In this document: one piece after another, positions 4,674-5,790 of the stretch
How the letters are laid out: every line of letters starts with the position of its first letter
How positions within the stretch are numbered: the first letter of the stretch is position 1
From: Candidatus Methanophagales archaeon
GTDB taxonomy: Archaea; Halobacteriota; Syntropharchaeia; Alkanophagales; Methanospirareceae
Reading direction: 5' to 3'
Length of the DNA stretch: 5,790 nt
Assembly: GCA_021161765.1 (NCBI GenBank)
Contig: JAGGZZ010000188.1
Span: 1-5,790, forward strand
The notes under the pieces: model-generated
What the model was told of the DNA's origin: nothing
What the model saw: the letters and a program-made list of their open reading frames with translations, nothing else
Databases searched by the model: none
Program-made: the position numbers and the translations under genes

Positions 4674-5790
4674 GGTATCGCATACCTCCCTAAGCCAAAC
4701 AGTGCGTTAACCTGGTCGAGTATGGGCAGGGGAATCTCAGTAAGCCAGACAATACCCATGATAATACAGAGACCTGCGAGCGTTAATACCGGAATAAGCA
4801 TACTAAGCGGTATTTCATCTATTTTACTTGAGGACGAATGAGAATGACTTTCTTCTTCTCCTCGCTTCATGTACATCGTTTCTATCACACGCCAGAAATA
4901 AACGAGGTTGAGCAGCGTACTGAGCAGCATAACCGCCACAAATATGAATTTACCTGATTCTAAACAGGCAAGTATTATATACACCTTTGAGACGAAGCCC
5001 ACGCTTGGCGGCACGCCAATCATTGAAATCGCAGCTAACGTAAAAGCCGCACAGGTATAGGGCATTTTTCTTCCCAAACCCTGGAAATCCGTTATATTCC
5101 ACAACTCCGCCTTGTAAATAAACGCCCCTGCAACAAGGAATAAACACCCTTTCATCAATGCGTGGTTGAGTATGTGCATCAATGCGGGGGTCAGCCCGCC
5201 CCAAAGGACAGAATGGGTGGAAACGGAAAGTCCAACCGCGAGCATAATATAGCCCATTTGCGATACGGAGGAATAAGCAAGCATTCTCTTCAGGTTATAC
5301 TGCGCTATCGCAAGCACTGATCCAATGATTATGCCGAATGCCGCTATCCAGCAAAGGAAATCGAATATAGGCAAGAGTTTGATGAAAGCCACAGTATAGA
5401 CAGAGAAACTGACTCGTATAAGCGCATAGGTAGAAACTTCAATAATAATGCCGGAAAGCATTGCACTTATCTCCGAAGGAGCGAATGAATGCGCATCCGG
5501 TAACCACGTATGAAGCGGGAAGAGCGCCATTTTTATGCTCAAACCAACGAGGAAGAAGACAAAAGCTACTTGAACTACCTTATTCCCATATAAAGGAGGC
5601 AATAAAAGGGAGAGGTCATGCATGTTCAGCGTGCCCGTTACTGAATACAGAAAACCTATACCGAGCAAGAAGAAACAAGCACCGATAGAACCCAATACGA
5701 GGTAAGTAAAACTCGCCTTCAGCGCTATTTTACCCCTCGATGCTATTAACGCGTACGCAGACAGCGAAAATATCTCGATGAACACGTACA
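4670..5790 (-). CDS. MrpD/NuoN-type antiporter-like subunit, 5' part outside window
   Basis: The C-terminal 370 or so residues of a Proton_antipo_M protein. The open frame runs off the right edge. The apparent GTG at 5785 falls within the TM5 motif and is an internal valine, so about 110-140 N-terminal residues are missing. Numbering from that GTG, the TM5 Glu is E4 (FIEIFSLSAYALIA) and the TM7 Lys is K85 (LSIKMALFPLHTWLPDAH). The helix corresponding to TM8 reads SGIIIEVSTYALIRV, with E116 where most relatives have lysine. The lysine in NHALMKGCLFLVAGA is K212 and the TM12 Lys is K267 in GFVSKVYIIL. LPDAHSFAPSEISAMLSG (95-112) is the MrpD/NuoN type of signature. A loop with SHSHSSSS (about 313-320) precedes the last two helices. 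It is the first cluster gene visible here, and its 3' end overlaps the next gene by ATGA. Predicted role: one ion-translocating unit of the same membrane complex. Confidence 0.9.
   Translation of the reverse strand, partial: YVFIEIFSLSAYALIASRGKIALKASFTYLVLGSIGACFFLLGIGFLYSVTGTLNMHDLSLLLPPLYGNKVVQVAFVFFLVGLSIKMALFPLHTWLPDAHSFAPSEISAMLSGIIIEVSTYALIRVSFSVYTVAFIKLLPIFDFLCWIAAFGIIIGSVLAIAQYNLKRMLAYSSVSQMGYIMLAVGLSVSTHSVLWGGLTPALMHILNHALMKGCLFLVAGAFIYKAELWNITDFQGLGRKMPYTCAAFTLAAISMIGVPPSVGFVSKVYIILACLESGKFIFVAVMLLSTLLNLVYFWRVIETMYMKRGEEESHSHSSSSKIDEIPLSMLIPVLTLAGLCIIMGIVWLTEIPLPILDQVNALFGLGRYAIP
4684..4690 (-). promoter_or_regulatory. Ribosome binding site for the 509-aa subunit
   Basis: GGGAGGT lies inside the last codons of the upstream gene, ten bases before ATG at 4673 and thirteen before the second ATG at 4670. 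The spacing favours the first ATG. The start and the upstream stop share the four bases ATGA (4673-4670), the classic sign of translational coupling. Confidence 0.7.

Noticed and set aside
5783..5785. GTG as the true start of the rightmost gene
   Set aside because: It falls inside the TM5 glutamate motif, the frame is open to the window edge, and the family needs four more helices before this point; the gene is simply truncated by the window.
863..5790. Assignment to a complete NADH dehydrogenase, Fpo or hydrogenase operon
   Set aside because: Only antiporter-like subunits and one small membrane protein are present; no Fe-S, flavin, NiFe or quinone-site subunit is encoded in the window.

Overview
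The window is mostly a leftward (minus-strand) run of membrane genes for a Mrp/complex-I type ion-translocating system. A quieter left end holds one small rightward gene and repeat-rich DNA. Weak hints favour an archaeon: frequent ATA and AGA/AGG codons, Shine-Dalgarno sites of the GGAGGTGA type, and a possible near-leaderless gene with an upstream TATA-like stretch. A bacterium with Mrp-like clusters (deltaproteobacterial or Thermodesulfovibrio-like) cannot be excluded from this sequence alone, and no taxonomic marker gene is present.

Layout, left to right. Bases 1-48 carry a double-hairpin repeat. Bases 49-496 have no convincing gene. A 69-residue helical, possibly HEAT-like protein is encoded rightward at 497-706. 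A convergent spacer at 707-862 holds a second copy of the double hairpin, in the opposite orientation, amid degenerate short repeats. From 863 to the right edge everything is on the minus strand. In transcription order it encodes: a MrpD/NuoN-type antiporter-like subunit cut by the window edge (4670-5790); a MrpA/NuoL-signature antiporter-like subunit (3144-4673), joined to the first by an ATGA overlap; a two-helix membrane protein (2888-3151), also overlapping its predecessor; a 171-bp spacer made of 7-bp tandem repeats and a third double hairpin; and a 617-residue antiporter-like subunit with a long charged C-terminal arm (863-2716).

The three large proteins all belong to the Proton_antipo_M superfamily (NuoL/M/N, MrpA/D, HyfB and relatives) but look like three different branches. 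They probably sit side by side in one membrane arm and move H+ and/or Na+. No redox subunit, hydrogenase or MrpB/C/E/F/G subunit is visible, so the partner module, if any, lies outside the window (most likely to the right). Most worth a second look are: complementary losses of a conserved channel lysine (TM7 Lys to Asn in the 617-aa protein, TM8 Lys to Glu in the truncated one); the NuoL-like length and arm of the 617-aa protein; and the three structured repeat copies, one of them inside the operon.
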